A stretch of DNA of 64,000 bases. Source: JAUXEH01 sp965533275 (GTDB lineage: Bacteria > Acidobacteriota > Aminicenantia > Aminicenantales > Aminicenantaceae). A program made the translations under genes and the position numbers. Below are positions 35,848 through 45,056 of this stretch, piece after piece. The stretch covers positions 1 through 64,000 of the forward strand of contig CBESWG010000016.1 of assembly GCA_965533275.1 (NCBI GenBank). Reading direction: 5' to 3'. Each line of letters starts with the position of its first letter. Position 1 is the stretch's first letter. The notes under the pieces are model-generated. The model worked only from the letters and a program-made list of their open reading frames with translations. It did no database searches and had not been told where the DNA came from.

Positions 35848-37361
35848 AGAAAACCGTTGATATCTTTCTTCCGCTCGACAGCAGGGAAGAGCCGAATGCG
35901 GAAGTGTGGCCGGTTGCGCAGCAGCAGCTTTCGCATCTTACGCACGTTATCGAGGACTCCGGTTGGGAGCCGAATGTCCTGAATCCGGATAAGCCGGTCT
36001 CGAGTGTGGCCGAGGGAATTGAGGTCATCCGAAAAGCCCAAGGGGACAGATTCATCAACTTCATGGGAGGGTGGGCCTATCCGGATTTTTCCGTAAGCCC
36101 CATGTGGCAGCTGCCCAACGCCACTCCCAAGCTCATGCTTGGAAGCGCCATCTCAGATTATCCCGGTGCGGTGGGACTGCTGGCAGCGGTTGCCGGGACC
36201 GAACATGTCGGGATCAAAACCCATCGGATGTTTGTGGAAGACTTCAGCGATCACGAAAAATACCGGGATGCTCTGGCAACATTTCTGGAAAAAGGAGAAT
36301 ACTCCCCGCCCCAACCGGAAGCCATCGGGATTGATGTTGGCGATAGTCATCGGGATGCAGCCCGAAAGGTGGTCGCGCAGCTGTCCGGCTCCATCTATGG
36401 CGCTGTCGGGCCCCGGTCGATGCAGATGTGGAACAAGATATCGGATGCCGATTTCCTGAGCCATTTCGGCATCGTGCGCGAGGGCTTCGACGGTTTACGG
36501 CTGCTCAAAATGGCCGAAAAGATCCCCACCGAAAGAGCTGAAGCTGCCATGAATTTCCTCCAGGAAAAAGGAATGGAACTCCGCTTGGGGGATGATCCCA
36601 TGAAGGCACTGACCAAAGAGATGGTCCTGTTCCAGATGAAAGCCTACCTAGCGCTCCTGGAGCTGAAACAGCAGTTTAAATTGGATTTTTTAGGCGTCCA
36701 AGACCAGCTTGATTGGATCGAACACTATCCCGCCACTGACCTTGTTCTCGGCCTCTTGAACAATCGGCTGCGTCCCGAGGGGGATGGAGAGACCGTAGTC
36801 GCCGCCACCGAAGCGGATGACGGGGCCGCCCTGACCATGCAGGTGCTGAAGCTGCTCAGCGGAGGGGAGCCGGTGGGATTCAATGACCTCAGATATTGGG
36901 ATACCAAACAGAGACTCTACTGGTTTGTCAACTCCGGGGCACTGGCCCCCTATTTTGCCTACGGGGACCATGGATCTCTGCGAGGCTCATGGTCGGAACG
37001 GCAAACCTACATGTATTTCAAACAAGGAGGCGGCACGAGCTCCGTGGTTGTCCGGGTTCCCGGTGTGGTGACATGGGCCCGTTTTTCCTATAGAGACCAC
37101 CAGCTCTATCTCTGTGCAGGCCGCGGTGTCACGGATGTCCCAACAGAGGAACAGTGGCAGTCGCGGTCAAAGCAGTGCAGCCCGGATTGGCCGCAGTGGT
37201 ATCTGAAGCTCTGCGGGCGGATCGAATGGCACATCAACTCCAATCACCCGATCACCGTATTGGGCGATTATCTGGCAGAGCTTAAAGCCATAGCAGGGGA
37301 GATCGGCATCCCCTTTGAATGCTATGACACCATGATTCCCGCTGAACTCGCTTCGGAATAG
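35844..37361 (+). CDS. L-fucose/L-arabinose isomerase-like protein
   Basis: A 505-residue cytoplasmic protein of the fucose isomerase superfamily, which interconverts aldoses and ketoses using Mn. The C-terminal domain carries plausible metal ligands: Glu in AATEADDGAALTMQ, Asp in FNDLRYWDT, and His in NSNHPITVLGDY. It is shorter than classical FucI (about 590 residues) and its N-terminal part is divergent. ATGA overlap with the binding protein shows it belongs to the transporter operon. Together with the fucosidase 9.5 kb downstream, fucose or another deoxy or modified hexose is a reasonable substrate guess. Confidence 0.82.
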   Translation: MKKTVDIFLPLDSREEPNAEVWPVAQQQLSHLTHVIEDSGWEPNVLNPDKPVSSVAEGIEVIRKAQGDRFINFMGGWAYPDFSVSPMWQLPNATPKLMLGSAISDYPGAVGLLAAVAGTEHVGIKTHRMFVEDFSDHEKYRDALATFLEKGEYSPPQPEAIGIDVGDSHRDAARKVVAQLSGSIYGAVGPRSMQMWNKISDADFLSHFGIVREGFDGLRLLKMAEKIPTERAEAAMNFLQEKGMELRLGDDPMKALTKEMVLFQMKAYLALLELKQQFKLDFLGVQDQLDWIEHYPATDLVLGLLNNRLRPEGDGETVVAATEADDGAALTMQVLKLLSGGEPVGFNDLRYWDTKQRLYWFVNSGALAPYFAYGDHGSLRGSWSERQTYMYFKQGGGTSSVVVRVPGVVTWARFSYRDHQLYLCAGRGVTDVPTEEQWQSRSKQCSPDWPQWYLKLCGRIEWHINSNHPITVLGDYLAELKAIAGEIGIPFECYDTMIPAELASE

Positions 37362-37395
37362 GCAAAACCCTCCTTGCCTTAGGACCTTCGTCCTA
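37361..37395 (+). terminator. Tandem stem-loops after the isomerase gene
   Basis: GGCAA...TTGCC (37361-37378) is followed by TAGGAC-CTTC-GTCCTA (37380-37395). There is no T-run, so this may be a processing or rho-dependent site rather than a canonical terminator. Confidence 0.35.
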
Positions 37396-37530
37396 TATGT
37401 TAAGTCGGGATTAATTATGTGCTTAAGATTGATCTATTAGTGTTTTCTTCTTGACTTTTTGTTTAGTTTACTTTGCTTTTATTATACCATACTAAACATA
37501 AACCATACATAGTGATCAAAGGAGGAAAGG

Positions 37531-38010
37531 ATGGCCAACAAAATCGAAAAGATGAACAGAATGCGGAGAAACATTCTACTTATTATATTTTCCGGCTCGT
37601 TGATCGCTTTCGTCGCTTTTATATACCCTTCTCTTTATCGTGTCTTCCACCTGAACGAACGCCCACGATTCGACGACTCTCTCTTTTTCGGTGCCCTCAT
37701 TCTATGGCTGATCACGATCGTGTTCTTCAGTGCAAGATACCTGCATTACCGAAACACGCTTAAAAAGGATCCCTCAGTGGACACAGCCGTAAATGATGAA
37801 AGGGTAAAACTGAACTGGCTGATGGCCTATCGATTCGCGTTTTTTGCCATTATCATATTTCAAGTCCTTTTGTTGGCTATCCAGCTCATGGAAGGCCTGT
37901 TTGGTCCGCTTTATCTCCTCTTGCCCAGTATCTATCTAACCATATTTCTCGCAGTGTCATCTTTGGTAGGCGCATTTCTGTATAGAAACAGGGAGGCCAA
38001 AGATGAGTAA
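37531..38010 (+). CDS. Four-TM membrane protein paired with XRE regulator
   Basis: A 159-residue protein with four predicted TM helices (about 14-34, 48-68, 100-120, 124-146) and an acidic/basic loop containing VNDERVKLNWLMAYRF. I recall similar small membrane proteins (DUF2178-like) next to tiny XRE regulators. The gene has a GGAGG site and overlaps the regulator start by 8 bases. An inverted repeat GTTTAG/CTAAAC (37461-37466 and 37492-37497) flanks its probable promoter. The same pair in reversed order lies at 57903-58447. Function unknown. Confidence 0.75.
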   Translation: MANKIEKMNRMRRNILLIIFSGSLIAFVAFIYPSLYRVFHLNERPRFDDSLFFGALILWLITIVFFSARYLHYRNTLKKDPSVDTAVNDERVKLNWLMAYRFAFFAIIIFQVLLLAIQLMEGLFGPLYLLLPSIYLTIFLAVSSLVGAFLYRNREAKDE

Positions 38011-38209
38011 AGATATCCTGAAAAACTCCATCAAGGTTCAACGGGCGAAGAAAGACATAACCCAAGAAGACCTTGCCGGAATGGTCGGCGTGACCAGGAC
38101 GACCATAAATTATGTGGAGAGGGGCAAGTGGGTACCGTCCACGATTCTTGCTCTCAAGATCGCCCGCGTATTTGAGATGCCATTCGAAGAAGTTTTTTTT
38201 CTTGGATAA
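38003..38209 (+). CDS. Small XRE-family HTH regulator
   Basis: A 68-residue single helix-turn-helix protein: IKVQRAKKDITQEDLAGMVG, then VTRTTINYVERGKWVPST and LKIARVFEMPFEEVFFL. This is the compact YozG/XRE type that represses its own operon together with a membrane partner. Its start codon is within the 3' end of the membrane protein gene, indicating coupled translation. Confidence 0.9.
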   Translation: MSKDILKNSIKVQRAKKDITQEDLAGMVGVTRTTINYVERGKWVPSTILALKIARVFEMPFEEVFFLG

Positions 38210-38249
38210 ATTGTATGAGGACCTACGATAGTGATTGTAAGCGTAAAGG

Positions 38250-38444
38250 TCAATCTGAGAGCTTTCTCCTCATCCTTCTGCAGTGATAGAACTGGAAGCC
38301 AGAAATCATCAAGGGAATAGAGAAAGCGACAGCAGGCACAACCCATTCACCCGACCATCCCAGGAGCACCCACAATAGAATAAAAGTCAGTCGATTATTG
38401 CTGCCGGTCAAGGTATAGTAGGAAAGTTCTTCTTTCTGATTTTA
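38250..38444 (-). pseudogene. Possible remnant of a small membrane protein
   Basis: A minus-strand frame of about 62 codons without a good start codon. It reads hydrophobic segments (LTFILLWVLLGWSGEWVV and FSIPLMISGFQFY) and ends CRRMRRKLSD. The composition looks like a membrane-protein C-terminus rather than random sequence, but no ribosome site or ATG precedes it. The rest of the 260-base gap holds only the ribosome site of the phosphoesterase gene. Confidence 0.28.
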
Positions 38445-38469
38445 AAAAAAATCTTTGAAAGGAAATGAG

Positions 38470-39378
38470 ATGAAAACCTTCACACCTAAGCGCTTGTTTA
38501 CGTTTACCGCGGCGATGGCTATCCTTTTGGCCGCCTTTTCGTGCAGCCCTGCCGAGAAATCGTTCTCTTTCGCCTTCCTGACCGATACCCACATTCAGCC
38601 GGAAAAAATGGGCGTGGAGGGCCTCAAACTGGCCATCGAAACGGCCAATGAGATGGAGCCGGACTTTATCCTCACCGGTGGAGACCAGGTCTTCGATGCT
38701 TTCGATCAAAGCTTCGAGAGAGCTGATCTACTCTACGGACTCTATCTCGAGACCATAAGGCTTCTCAATGCGCCAGTATACAACACGATGGGCAACCACG
38801 ACATCTTCGGGTTGGGGGAAAATTCAGGCATCGATCCGGGGCATCCAGAAGCCGGGAAGAAAATGTTCGCTGGCCGTCAGGCCAAGGATCGATACTATTC
38901 CTTTGATCACGAGGGCTGGCACTTCATGGTGTTGGATTCCGTTCAACCCATAGAAGGCGGCAGCTACAGGGGCGGGATCGATACCGAGCAGGAGGCCTGG
39001 ATCATTGATGAGCTAGGGAAACTGGAAGCCGGGACTCCCATCGTCCTCAGCACCCACATCCCCTTCATCTCAGTCTCTTTCCAGTTGCGGGAGGAGCGCG
39101 GGGAATATAGAGACAGGGGGCTCCTGATCGACAACGCATTCGAGGTCATAAACCTGTTCAAGGGACACAACCTGCGCCTGGTCCTCCAGGGTCACCTCCA
39201 CACCTATGAAGACATCTATTTCCAGGGGATCAGGTTCGTGACGGGCGGTGCTGTCTCTGCCAATTGGTGGGACGGCCCCCTCAGAGAAATGGAAGAAGGC
39301 TTCCTGATGGTCAGGATCAAAGGCGACCGGATCGACTGCGAGTACATCGATTACGGTTGGGTATCCGTGACCGAATGA
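38470..39378 (+). CDS. Metallophosphoesterase lipoprotein
   Basis: A 302-residue calcineurin-like phosphoesterase. All family metal motifs are present in order: LTDTHIQP (D-x-H), GGDQVFD (GD-x-x-D), MGNHDIFG (GNHD), LSTHIPFI (H) and LQGHLHTYE (GH-x-H). The signal peptide ends LAAFSC, a lipobox, so it acts outside the cytoplasm. The ATG at 38470 follows AAAGG at suitable spacing and is preferred over an ATG five codons earlier. It probably hydrolyses a phosphoester of an extracellular nucleotide or lipid. It is a single-gene unit convergent with the ABC-2 operon. Confidence 0.92.
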   Translation: MKTFTPKRLFTFTAAMAILLAAFSCSPAEKSFSFAFLTDTHIQPEKMGVEGLKLAIETANEMEPDFILTGGDQVFDAFDQSFERADLLYGLYLETIRLLNAPVYNTMGNHDIFGLGENSGIDPGHPEAGKKMFAGRQAKDRYYSFDHEGWHFMVLDSVQPIEGGSYRGGIDTEQEAWIIDELGKLEAGTPIVLSTHIPFISVSFQLREERGEYRDRGLLIDNAFEVINLFKGHNLRLVLQGHLHTYEDIYFQGIRFVTGGAVSANWWDGPLREMEEGFLMVRIKGDRIDCEYIDYGWVSVTE

Positions 39379-39578
39379 TCCAGTTTTCCGAATTCTGATC
39401 GTTCTAGTACACTCGGATCGTACACGAAGCCACGCAGTTTTCTCCTGTCAATTTTACATACTTTTAACAAAACATTAACTCGCTCCTGACAACTCTCCTG
39501 ATGACTATCACTATTTTAGTAATGGAAGGCAGATGAGTCAGGAGGCATAAAAGGAGTCCCGGGATCGGCTTCCCTTCC

Positions 39579-40718
39579 CTATCTCTTGATTTTGAAAAAC
39601 TTAACAGCCGGGATCAGGAACAGAATAGTGAAGCCGGAGAGTGCGGCAACATGCGGGAGCACAGAATTAAAGCCCGTGCCAAAAAATATCAGCTTGTGAA
39701 AGGCATCCATGGTCCAACCCGTGGGGAGTAGAAAGCCCAACGTTCGGATGGTCCTAGGTACGATCTCCAGGGGCCACCAGGCGCCACCCAGCGCAGCCAT
39801 GAGGTTGGCGGCGAGGATGTTGACTAGGACAATGATCTCTTCCTTTTGGATGATGCTTCCCAAGAAAATGCTCAGACCGGCGATGGAACCGCTGAACGCC
39901 AAAGAGATCACGAAAAGCCCGCCAGGAGATGCTCCGATATTTACCTTGAAGAGAAACTGCCCCGCGAGCAACAGTATGACGATCTGGATCATGCCCAGGA
40001 TCACACGGCTCAGCCATTTGCCGCCGATGATCTCTGCAAATGAGGCCGGGCTCACGGTTAGCCGCTCTAAAATCCCGTCGCGCCGTTCCTGGAGGATCGT
40101 GATCCCTCCATACATCAGGACCGTAAACAAAAGGAACATCACCGTGACGCCAGGAACAGAATGAGTGAAACCCGAGGGCGCGATCTTGGACTGGCCGGCC
40201 GTCTCGGTACGCAAAGAGACCAGGCGTTCCAGTTCTACAGAATCGAATCGTGCTTCCAGATCCTTCTCATCCAAAGGAGATGTTTTGACGACCCGAGCGA
40301 TGATATTAATTGTGGCCTTGAGGATATGGGAATAGGCGGTCTGCCCAGCTTCCAGGCTTCGTCCTTCTCCCTGCTGAAGCACCAGTTCTACCTGTTGGCC
40401 TGCAACGATGCGGGAGGTAAACTGCTCGGGGATGATCAGGGTCCTTATGGCGTCTTCCCGGACTGCCTCGACAACCTCGATGCTGTATTTTTCATCCTGA
40501 AGTTCCACGATCAGGGCACTCGCAAGCTTGCCTGAGTCGTGGTTTAAGATATCCAAGGAGACCTGGCTGTCTCCTCCGGAAGAATCCTGGAAGGCCATCC
40601 CAAAGATAAAGGCAAAGAACAGCGGGAACAGCAGGAGCCAGAAAAAGAACATCTTATCCTTGAATGTGAGGAGGAGATCATTTTTAGCGATGGTCCACCA
40701 CAGAAGCCTGTTTCTCAT
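39579..40718 (-). CDS. ABC-2 type permease
   Basis: A 379-residue membrane protein: one N-terminal TM (FWLLLFPLFFAFIFGMAF), a long extracytoplasmic domain (about 45-175), then five TM helices. The C-terminal half has ILQERRDGILERLTVSP and LGGAWWPLEIVP, typical of drug or lipid efflux ABC-2 permeases. The ATG overlaps the stop of the upstream permease gene by 4 bases. The two permeases are paralogues and probably form a heterodimer driven by the ATPase at the head of the operon. It exports an unknown hydrophobic compound or polymer. Confidence 0.9.
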   Translation of the reverse strand: MRNRLLWWTIAKNDLLLTFKDKMFFFWLLLFPLFFAFIFGMAFQDSSGGDSQVSLDILNHDSGKLASALIVELQDEKYSIEVVEAVREDAIRTLIIPEQFTSRIVAGQQVELVLQQGEGRSLEAGQTAYSHILKATINIIARVVKTSPLDEKDLEARFDSVELERLVSLRTETAGQSKIAPSGFTHSVPGVTVMFLLFTVLMYGGITILQERRDGILERLTVSPASFAEIIGGKWLSRVILGMIQIVILLLAGQFLFKVNIGASPGGLFVISLAFSGSIAGLSIFLGSIIQKEEIIVLVNILAANLMAALGGAWWPLEIVPRTIRTLGFLLPTGWTMDAFHKLIFFGTGFNSVLPHVAALSGFTILFLIPAVKFFKIKR

Positions 40719-41971
40719 TTGACCAGCCCCCGCTTCAGGTTAATCTGCAGAAATTGAGAGGAGATCAGGGAAAGGAGGACACCGGCCAGGGCCATTCCCC
40801 CCATGATGGGCAGAATGTCCTTCAGGGGCTCCCCAGACTGGGACTTGAGAAAGGCCTGCAGTCCCCAGTGGTTGACCGTGAGGTTGGACAGGAACTGCAA
40901 AGGGGCGGGAAACTGTGCCACAGGAAGCATGCTTCCCCCCAGCATTGACATGACGATAATGACAGAAGAAATGACCGCTCCAGCCTGTCGTTCCGTCCGG
41001 AGGAAGGCGTAGAACATGGATATGAATCCCGCGATGAGGATGTTGAGGGAGATGACTGTGAGGAGAACGGAGAGTGGTGCCCCCCAATTCACCTTGAAGA
41101 TCAGTGTGCCCAACCCGACGAGAAAGAGGGTGCAGAACATGCCCAGCAGCGCGGCCGTCATCATCTTGCTCCAGATAAACTCACGGATGGTCATCGGGGA
41201 GGCCGCCAAGCGCAGCAGGGTTCCCGAATCCCTCTCCCGCAGCAGGTCCTCAAACACGATATTGACGATAAAAAGAAGGAACATGATGGCGATTGCCGGG
41301 AGGATGTAGCTCTGAACAGACACCATACTGCTCGGTCTTTCTCCCTCTGTTTCTAGAGTCGTCTGCTTGAGATCGACAACCGGCGGGAAGACATATTTGG
41401 CCACACCGTCTATCCGGTCTTTGATCGTGACTGACATCATGGAGACAGCCTGATCGGTGAGGTCTTCGAATCCAGAGAACTGGCGCATGATTGCCAGCTC
41501 ATTGGAAAAGACGGAGAGGAAAGCGGAGAAAAGCACCGTTGTGCTGTCCAGGATTTCCTCGATGATCTGGGGAAGAAATTGCTCCGAGGGATTCTTATAG
41601 ACGAGGAGCTCCGTCTTGCGTCCCTCCCAGACGTCCGTGCCGAAATTTTCCGGTATGACAAGCAGTGCCGACGCCTTTCCCTGCTCGAGCCGCTGCAGGG
41701 CTTCTTCCTCACTGTCTATAGGCTCCAACTGGATCATCTCGTTGAGCTCCCCCTGGGTCATGGCTGAGAGCACCAATTGAGACACAATGCTTTCATCCTG
41801 ATCGACACTCAGCACATGGATCCTGGGAAGTTTTGTCTCGCCCGAGCCTCCGAACACAGCGCCGAATATCAGAGTGAACAGTATGGGGATGAACAGAAAT
41901 CCGATAATCACCACCGGATTCTTCCATTTTTTCCTAAAGTCTTTAGCGACTAAGAGCCACACGCGTCTCAT
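40715..41971 (-). CDS. ABC-2 type permease
   Basis: A 418-residue permease with the same plan as its partner: N-terminal TM (NPVVIIGFLFIPILFTLIFG), a large extracytoplasmic domain, and a C-terminal bundle with LRERDSGTLLRLAASPMTIR and MLGGSMLPVAQFP. Start and stop both overlap neighbours by ATGA, so the three genes are translated as one unit. The exporter resembles YhhJ/YbhR-type systems, for which drug or lipid efflux has been proposed. Confidence 0.9.
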   Translation of the reverse strand: MRRVWLLVAKDFRKKWKNPVVIIGFLFIPILFTLIFGAVFGGSGETKLPRIHVLSVDQDESIVSQLVLSAMTQGELNEMIQLEPIDSEEEALQRLEQGKASALLVIPENFGTDVWEGRKTELLVYKNPSEQFLPQIIEEILDSTTVLFSAFLSVFSNELAIMRQFSGFEDLTDQAVSMMSVTIKDRIDGVAKYVFPPVVDLKQTTLETEGERPSSMVSVQSYILPAIAIMFLLFIVNIVFEDLLRERDSGTLLRLAASPMTIREFIWSKMMTAALLGMFCTLFLVGLGTLIFKVNWGAPLSVLLTVISLNILIAGFISMFYAFLRTERQAGAVISSVIIVMSMLGGSMLPVAQFPAPLQFLSNLTVNHWGLQAFLKSQSGEPLKDILPIMGGMALAGVLLSLISSQFLQINLKRGLVK

Positions 41972-42894
41972 TCCCGCAGCTCCTTTCCCGTGAGCTTGAG
42001 AAAAACACTTTCCAGGTTGGGCTGCCTGATGGTGATGTCGTCGATCCCCACACCCGACTGGAAAAACCGGCCCAGAAGTACGGGTATGGTCTTGGAGGCC
42101 TCGAGGGACAAAACGATCTGGCCTTCTTTGAGAGAGAGGACTTCCGCCTCGTCAAAATCCCGCATCACCTCCCTTGCTCTATCCGCATCAAAGGAACCTG
42201 TGATCAGGACAACATCCTTCTCGCCTACCAGCTGGATCAGTTCCTGCAGGGTTCCAAGAGCCAGGATCTTGCCGTTGTCCATGATGGCGATCCGGTCGCA
42301 CAAGTCTTCCGCCTCCAATAGATTGTGAGTGGTATAGAGGATGGTGGTGCCTTGCCTCGCGGCTTCTCGGATGAGGTTGAAGATGTTGAGTTTGGTTTGG
42401 ACATCGATGCCCGTGGTAGGCTCATCCAGCAACAGGAGTTTGGGTTGAGGGAGCAGCCCTATAATCAGGTTGATCCGCCTCTTCATCCCGCCCGAGTATT
42501 TTTTCAGAGCCTCGTTCGCCCGGTCCGAGAGACCAGTCTGTTCCAAGTAGTGCTCGATGCGCTGGCCGAGCGTCTTGGCTGGAAGGCCGTGAAGTTTGCC
42601 CCAGAATGTTAGGTTCTCCTTGGCGGTCAAATCTTCATAGAAAGCCATGTCCTGGGGGACGACGCCCATGATTTCCTTAATCTGCCGCGCGTTTTTCTCA
42701 AAGCTCAGCCCATTGATGGTAATGCTTCCGCCATCGGGCTTGAGCAGGCCGGCAATCATGGATATGGTGGTGGTTTTCCCCGCTCCATTGGGGCCCAGAA
42801 ATCCGAATATCTCTCCCTCCTTGATATCGAGGGAGATTGCATCGACGGCCTTCACAGTGTCATAGGATTTGGATAGGTTGGAAATGTTCAACAT
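41968..42894 (-). CDS. ABC exporter ATP-binding protein
   Basis: A 308-residue ATPase (DrrA/CcmA type). Walker A is GPNGAGKTTT, the signature reads KYSGGMKRRINL, Walker B is LLLLDEPTTGID, and the switch His is in YTTHNLLEAEDL. A C-terminal extension of about 80 residues is usual for exporters of this group. It has a GAGGAG site and heads the three-gene operon. It energises the two downstream ABC-2 permeases. No regulator gene is adjacent; 255 non-coding bases separate it from the divergent aminotransferase-like gene, with no clear promoter for either. Confidence 0.93.
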   Translation of the reverse strand: MLNISNLSKSYDTVKAVDAISLDIKEGEIFGFLGPNGAGKTTTISMIAGLLKPDGGSITINGLSFEKNARQIKEIMGVVPQDMAFYEDLTAKENLTFWGKLHGLPAKTLGQRIEHYLEQTGLSDRANEALKKYSGGMKRRINLIIGLLPQPKLLLLDEPTTGIDVQTKLNIFNLIREAARQGTTILYTTHNLLEAEDLCDRIAIMDNGKILALGTLQELIQLVGEKDVVLITGSFDADRAREVMRDFDEAEVLSLKEGQIVLSLEASKTIPVLLGRFFQSGVGIDDITIRQPNLESVFLKLTGKELRE

Positions 42895-43149
42895 TTTCTG
42901 CTCCTCTTTCAGTCTAGGATGCTATCACAAGGCTGTCCCTTTGTCATATATCCCGATGGTTTTTGTAGGAATAGAGGAATATCAAGGAACTGCGGAAGGG
43001 ACATTTTCAATATAATGTTGAATTCAGGGAAGAGGCATGATAGGTTTGAATCCCCAAGCATGTAAGCAAAAAAGTACTCAAATCGAGTCGCAATGAATGG
43101 CTCACTATTCTCGCAATTCAATCAATTACTTTTTAAGGAGAGGTCTGTA

Positions 43150-44520
43150 ATGAAAACGAACACCCTGAGTCGACGAGATTTTATGCGCAAGAGCGCCGCC
43201 CTCGGGATGACAGCCTATGCAGCGAAGGGCAGCGACCTGAAGGGCATCATGGACGCTTCGCAGTCTGTCGCGGATCAATCACCCGAAGAGGTCGCCCAAA
43301 ACGAATTCTACTGGCGTGAGATCCAACTGGGCTTCAAGCTGGACCGCACGCTGACCAACCTCAACAACGGATTTACCTGCCCCACACCCAGGGTCGTGCT
43401 CGAATCGGTCTGGCGCTACATGGAAATCATCAACATGCTGCCCGTGCATTACCAGCGGCAGGTCCAGCAGAATATCTTGACGATCCGCCGGCGTATGGCT
43501 GCGGAGTTCGGATGCGACACCGAAGAGCTGGCGCTGACGCGTGGGGCCAGCGAATCCCTGCAGATCGCACAGAACGGGCTCGACCTCGAGGCCGGCGACG
43601 AAGTGATCACGACCGAGCAGGACTACCCTCGTATGCTGACGACGTGGGATCAGCGGCGGCGGCGAGACGGGATCAAGGTGACCCGCCTCCAGTTTCCCGT
43701 ACCGACCACCCAGGACGACCTCTATCAGCGATTCGAGAACGCAATAACGCCTAGAACAAAGGTCTTTCACTTCTGCCACATCACCAACCTGACTGCGCAG
43801 CTGTTCCCGGTACAGAGGCTGGCACGGCTGGCACGGTCGAAGGGCATCGTCACGATCGTCGACGGCGCACACGCACTGGGGCACTTCCCATTCAAGCTGC
43901 GGGATCTCGAATGTGACGCTTACGGTGTGAGCCTGCACAAGTGGCTGATGGCTCCGATCGGCAACGGCTGCCTGTACGTGCGCAAGGAAAGCATCCCGAA
44001 GTTTTGGCCCATGCAGGCAGCCCCGGCCCGCCAGGTGAACGACGTCCGAAAGTTCGAGTCGATCGGAACCCACCCCTGGGCTATCAGGGCATCTCTCGGA
44101 GAAGCCCTCGCCTTTCATCAGGCCATCGGGGCCGCTCGCAAAGCCGCCCGGATGCGTTTTCTTACCATGAGGTACATCAACGCTCTCAAAAAGTATCCGG
44201 AGTTCAAAGTCTTGTCGAATATTGGGGAGCCGGCGCAGTGCTGGGGAGTTGCGGCATCCTACATCGAAGGTATCGATGTCAGGGATCTTGCGCGGTTCCT
44301 GATGAACAAGTACAGGATCATCGTGGTTCCTCTCGTGGGAGGAGTTCCGCCCAACGCTCGCTTCGACTATCAGGCGCTCCGAGTGTCTCCCAATGTCTAC
44401 TCAACACTTGAGGAGATCGACACATTCATCATGGCCATGGAAGATGCAATCAAGAACGGAGTTCCGACCACCTCGCCTTCGTCATCGGGTGGGGCAGGGG
44501 ATGTGCCGTATCTGGTTTGA
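43150..44520 (+). CDS. Tat-exported class V aminotransferase-like protein
   Basis: A 456-residue PLP-fold protein with a twin-arginine signal (SRRDFMRKSAALGM), so it is predicted to be exported folded. Class V features include TRGASESLQIAQNGL, TNLTAQLFPVQRLARLARSK, VDGAHALGHF and the PLP lysine region VSLHKWLMAPIGNGCLYV. It resembles isopenicillin-N-epimerase/cysteine-desulfurase-like proteins. The start at 43150 follows AAGGAGAGG. An exported PLP enzyme is unusual; its substrate is unknown. The small secreted protein follows after 27 bases. Confidence 0.87.
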   Translation: MKTNTLSRRDFMRKSAALGMTAYAAKGSDLKGIMDASQSVADQSPEEVAQNEFYWREIQLGFKLDRTLTNLNNGFTCPTPRVVLESVWRYMEIINMLPVHYQRQVQQNILTIRRRMAAEFGCDTEELALTRGASESLQIAQNGLDLEAGDEVITTEQDYPRMLTTWDQRRRRDGIKVTRLQFPVPTTQDDLYQRFENAITPRTKVFHFCHITNLTAQLFPVQRLARLARSKGIVTIVDGAHALGHFPFKLRDLECDAYGVSLHKWLMAPIGNGCLYVRKESIPKFWPMQAAPARQVNDVRKFESIGTHPWAIRASLGEALAFHQAIGAARKAARMRFLTMRYINALKKYPEFKVLSNIGEPAQCWGVAASYIEGIDVRDLARFLMNKYRIIVVPLVGGVPPNARFDYQALRVSPNVYSTLEEIDTFIMAMEDAIKNGVPTTSPSSSGGAGDVPYLV

Positions 44521-44547
44521 TCTCGGATAACAGCGAGGAGAAATCAA

Positions 44548-44973
44548 ATGAAGCGACTGATAATACCAGCTGCTCTGGTGATCGCCATCTGTCTTTCTTT
44601 GGGAAACGGGTTGGCATATTCCCAAACCACATGCAAGATCCCATTCAAGTTCGAAGCTGGAGGCAAGAAATTCCCTCCGGGAGACTATTCGGTGGCTCTG
44701 AAAGAAGATGGGAAGATTCTTCTGCGAAGAGAAACGACGGGAGATGAATTCTCGATCTCAATCCTGGAGGAGATTGCCCTACCAGATCCTCCGATCGAGG
44801 GACCCCAACTCATGTTCGACATGGTGGCAAACTTCGAGCCTTCCTACACGGAGTACGTCACAGAATACCTTCTGGCAGAAGTTTGGCTGACCTCGAAGAA
44901 CGGATATCTGGTCCTGGCCGGAGAGAGGGCGGAATATAATAAGGTCGTCAAGGGAGTGGAAGCGAAGAAGTAA
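44548..44973 (+). CDS. Small secreted protein (acidobacterial-type family)
   Basis: A 141-residue protein with a signal peptide (IPAALVIAICLSLGNGLAYS) and a compact beta-rich domain. The phrase IPFKFEAGGKKFPPGDYSVAL recalls a family abundant in Acidobacteria with an 'lPaGeY' motif (recalled). A single Cys remains near the mature N-terminus. GAGGAG precedes the ATG. No enzymatic motif is visible. Confidence 0.78.
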   Translation: MKRLIIPAALVIAICLSLGNGLAYSQTTCKIPFKFEAGGKKFPPGDYSVALKEDGKILLRRETTGDEFSISILEEIALPDPPIEGPQLMFDMVANFEPSYTEYVTEYLLAEVWLTSKNGYLVLAGERAEYNKVVKGVEAKK

Positions 44974-45056
44974 GCTTGGCGAGAGCCATCACAAAAAGTC
45001 GAGCCCGTGGATAGAAGAGGTACAAGCTCCATCTTCTTTATGAATTCCGAAATCAA

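Noticed and set aside
39483..39544. CTCCTGAC/GTCAGGAG inverted repeat with a 46-base interior between the phosphoesterase and ABC-2 genes
   Set aside because: Arms are only 8 bases with no T-run; too weak to call a terminator or mobile-element end.
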